Origin: an uncultured Alphaproteobacteria bacterium
GTDB taxonomy: Bacteria > Pseudomonadota > Alphaproteobacteria > Minwuiales > Minwuiaceae
Length of the DNA: 7,436 bases
Reading direction: 5' to 3'
NCBI GenBank assembly: GCA_913064755.1
Contig: CAJYBQ010000153.1
Span: 1-7,436 of the forward strand
Shown: positions 5,559 to 7,436 of the stretch, one piece after another
Layout: every line of letters begins with the position of its first letter
Position numbering within the stretch: the stretch's first letter is position 1
Program-made: the position numbers and the translations under genes
Notes under the pieces: model-generated
The model's database searches: none
Seen by the model: only the letters and a program-made list of their open reading frames with translations
What the model was told of the DNA's origin: nothing

Positions 5559-6308
5559 ATGAGCATTCCGCAGTTCCTTCCCGGTGTACCAGTCGACCGG
5601 GTCATCGCCAGGCTGGCGAAAGCTGGTGGCAAGGAGATTGAATCAGGCAAGTTCTCGAGCCCGGAAAGTTCCGCGGCACTTGCGGTCAACTGCTTCGGCT
5701 GGTTCATCGAACGCCCGGAGCGACTGCCGCCATTCCCGGGCCTGGCGCATTCCGGTACGCCTGAGATGGTCGATGTCGAGTTCTGTGCGAGGTTTCCGTG
5801 GCGGGGGGGAAGGCATCCCTGGCTCGATGCTGTCGTCCAGACGCCAACTACCCTCATCGGCATCGAGAGCAAGCGCTTCGAGCCGTTCAGGGATGCAAAG
5901 ACAGTCAAGCTGTCTGAAGCCTACGACCGGCCTGTCTGGGGCAGCAACATGCGGGGCTTCGAGGCAATGCGGGACCGTTTGCGTTCCGGTGTGGAGCAGT
6001 TCGCTCATCTCGATGCCGCGCAACTCGTGAAGCACGCATTTGGGCTGGTGACCGAAGGCGGTCGACGGGGCAGGGCGCCAGTGCTTCTCTACCTCTTTGC
6101 CGAGCCTGCAAAGCGCGGCGACAGGGCAATTGTTCCTGAGAAGCTGCAGTTGCATCGCGACGAGATTATCAGGTTTGGGAAGGCAGTCGCCGACGACGAC
6201 GTCCGGTTCCTCGCCTGTAGTTACAGAGAATGGCTTGGTGAATGGGGGCAGCTCGATGCTGACGTCGCAGGCCATGCCGGGGCGGTTCTCTCCGTCTTTG
6301 AGCCTTGA
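5559..6308 (+). CDS. Putative PD-(D/E)XK restriction-like endonuclease (PGN_0703-like)
   Basis: This 249-residue protein has no signal peptide and no membrane segment. The core fits a PD-(D/E)XK nuclease fold: a conserved-looking N-terminal segment SSPESSAALAVNCFGWF (33-49), then FPWRGGRHPWLDAVVQ (79-94) with probable metal-binding Asp90, then LIGIESKRFEPF (99-110) with Glu103-x-Lys105 as the E-x-K pair. A second block, AAQLVKHAFGL (153-163), and the strand APVLLYLFAEP follow. The arrangement reads like the PGN_0703 family of putative restriction endonucleases; I name this from memory and the function of the family is poorly known. The ATG at 5559 is supported by GGTGAGG (5544-5550), eight bases upstream; the frame is open from 5520 but without such a site. 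It could act with the methyltransferase upstream, or alone in DNA defence or repair. Confidence 0.75.
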   Translation: MSIPQFLPGVPVDRVIARLAKAGGKEIESGKFSSPESSAALAVNCFGWFIERPERLPPFPGLAHSGTPEMVDVEFCARFPWRGGRHPWLDAVVQTPTTLIGIESKRFEPFRDAKTVKLSEAYDRPVWGSNMRGFEAMRDRLRSGVEQFAHLDAAQLVKHAFGLVTEGGRRGRAPVLLYLFAEPAKRGDRAIVPEKLQLHRDEIIRFGKAVADDDVRFLACSYREWLGEWGQLDADVAGHAGAVLSVFEP

Positions 6309-6366
6309 GACATAGCCATCTTGGCTTGCCGCCCGGAGACTTTCCGGCTCCACATCAACCCGGCCG
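6309..6366. other. Short gap between two converging genes, weak hairpins only
   Basis: The 58-base gap holds AGCCA-TCT-TGGCT (6314-6326) and CCGGA-GACTT-TCCGG (6333-6347), two five-pair hairpins. A bidirectional terminator would be expected here, but neither stem has a good T tract on either strand. Confidence 0.25.
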
Positions 6367-7407
6367 TCAATCGGTATCAACTGGCAAGATCGCCGGCGTC
6401 CAGTCGTTCAGGCCGCAATTCTGGTTTGGAGGGAAGAAGCTGTTGTGAGCAATTGGTACGACACGGATCCCGCCGGGGCGTGACAGCGTGGCAACCAACA
6501 ACTCGTACTGCTTATTCATGACCCTGCCGAACCACCGGATGCGAAGTACCGCAGAATCTTCAGCTCCGTACTGGTGGCCACGCTCCCATGGCCGCTGTGC
6601 GACATCCACCGAATAGAACCGCCCAGTATGGTGAAAACACGACAATATGAGTGCACCGAAATCAGCGATAGTTGGCGGTACCCGGACATATTGCTGAGAT
6701 TGTTGCGGAGGTGAATTGTCGGCCGGAAGCTTGTCGATAACACTTAGTACCGTAGCCAGTATTCCCAAATTCGGATCCAGCACAGAGAGCGCAGCCGCTA
6801 CTCTAGCGACCTTTGCCAACCCGTCTCCGCCGTTTTCCTGGTCCTGATCATCTGGCTGAGCGTCATTCGGCGTTGGGCGGCTGCTACCTGCCACTTGTAA
6901 GCGCTTGCCGGCCCGAAAATCCCAGGGCGGTGTGAACCGTGAACTCCATATACCGGCACCGTTGTTTCGGGCATCGATCTCGGCAAGGACGTAATCAGTT
7001 GAATAACGACGATAAGCCAACGCGAAACCGCGCTTGACCATCTCTTCTCCAATATCGAGCTGGCCCGCAAAACAACGCCCAATCGAACGCTGATAGCGAT
7101 CTTTGTCCAGAACCTGGCAAGCGACTCTCGCGCCACTGATGATCGTCTCCAGGACCACCTTTGCATCTTCGCCGCACCGATAAGCTTGGCCAGAGGGTAA
7201 GAGGCAGCCTTGGTGGGTTTCTGGAGCGTCGATACCGTGCAGCCGCACCCGATCACCTGAGATTTCGATAGTATCACCATCGATCACGGTCGCCGCTGGC
7301 CACCCGCACGAACCTGGCCGATTTTGCGGCGGTCTGATGCACTTCCTCCCTGAGCGGAAGGGAGGAACGAGTGCCGCACCGGCGGCTGTGTGCACTTTCG
7401 GCGCCAC
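6367..7407 (-). CDS. Thermonuclease (staphylococcal nuclease-like) family protein with long unrecognised C-terminal domain
   Basis: Counting from a GTG at 7405-7407, this 346-residue protein has a staphylococcal nuclease fold at about 38-165. It has DGDT at 43-46 (metal-binding Asp), RLHGIDAPE at 55-63 (equivalents of Arg35, Asp40 and Glu43 of the S. aureus enzyme) and DRYQRSIG at 103-110, where Arg107 corresponds to Arg87. All catalytic positions are present, so it probably cuts DNA or RNA with calcium. After a Pro/Asp/Gln-rich linker (about 171-197) come a hydrophobic stretch (VARVAAALSVLDPNLGILAT, 200-219) and a domain of about 110 residues that I do not recognise, with SVDVAQRPWERGHQYG and NCGLNDWTPA. 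The first 35 residues look unusual, cover a hairpin, show no signal peptide, and the frame stays open to the right edge, so the true start is uncertain. The DNA is visibly more AT-rich than the genes to its left. Confidence 0.83.
   Translation of the reverse strand: MAPKVHTAAGAALVPPFRSGRKCIRPPQNRPGSCGWPAATVIDGDTIEISGDRVRLHGIDAPETHQGCLLPSGQAYRCGEDAKVVLETIISGARVACQVLDKDRYQRSIGRCFAGQLDIGEEMVKRGFALAYRRYSTDYVLAEIDARNNGAGIWSSRFTPPWDFRAGKRLQVAGSSRPTPNDAQPDDQDQENGGDGLAKVARVAAALSVLDPNLGILATVLSVIDKLPADNSPPQQSQQYVRVPPTIADFGALILSCFHHTGRFYSVDVAQRPWERGHQYGAEDSAVLRIRWFGRVMNKQYELLVATLSRPGGIRVVPIAHNSFFPPNQNCGLNDWTPAILPVDTD
7343..7367. repeat. Perfect nine-pair hairpin at the 5' end of the thermonuclease frame
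   Basis: TTCCTCCCT (7343-7351) and AGGGAGGAA (7359-7367) are exact complements around a seven-base loop. On the minus strand one arm forms a strong ribosome-binding-like AGGGAGGA that the other arm could hide. No standard start codon in the thermonuclease frame follows it at the right distance, so it may be a repeat element overlapping the gene end rather than a control element. Confidence 0.4.
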
Positions 7408-7436
7408 GTCCGCGCCTGAGCCGGGGGAGCGGCCCA

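Noticed and set aside
5643..6380. A 245-residue minus-strand frame
   Set aside because: It is the shadow of the PD-(D/E)XK protein, whose sense frame has coherent motifs and a ribosome site.
7371..7436. A rightward gene starting at GTG 7371 after GGGAGGAA
   Set aside because: The spacing is short, the start is weak, and the 22 visible residues are Arg/Pro-rich with no family or signal-peptide pattern.

Overview
The window looks like an accessory region in the chromosome of a GC-rich alphaproteobacterium. The clues are GC-rich third codon positions, betaine/one-carbon gene remains of the kind common in Rhodobacterales and relatives, and a GAAC-N7-GAAC SOS-type box, which is the alphaproteobacterial LexA arrangement. 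I cannot place it to genus. All family assignments come from reading the proteins, not from a database search.

Left part (1-2007), a scarred chromosomal flank. The first 23 bases, minus strand, are the start of a gene that reads like class III alcohol dehydrogenase (glutathione-dependent formaldehyde dehydrogenase). Upstream of it on the same strand is only the C-terminal end of a dimethylglycine/sarcosine dehydrogenase-like protein (139 to about 372). It runs directly into the C-terminal end of a short-chain dehydrogenase on the opposite strand (about 361-588), so a rearrangement joined two gene ends here. Next is a secreted trypsin-like serine protease gene that is broken: it has no normal start codon at the signal peptide and an in-frame TAG between the catalytic Asp and Ser. 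An intact glutathione S-transferase gene (1378-2007) follows.

Middle (2008-2515), about 500 bases without a gene. It holds a cluster of CAGGGAA repeats (2165-2346), two good hairpins and, just before the next gene, a candidate LexA box (2476-2490).

Right part (2516-7436), a DNA-modifying and nuclease-rich cassette. A ParB-domain/DNA methyltransferase fusion overlaps by one base a DUF5681 protein with an AT-hook-like motif. Then come a secreted disulfide-rich endonuclease I-type nuclease and a putative PD-(D/E)XK restriction-like nuclease, all on the plus strand. A staphylococcal-nuclease-like protein with a long unrecognised C-terminal domain converges on them from the minus strand. Three unrelated nuclease folds beside one methyltransferase suggest a defence or mobile-element island. 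The coupled methyltransferase-DUF5681 pair is the firmest functional unit; whether the restriction-like nuclease is its partner is inference.
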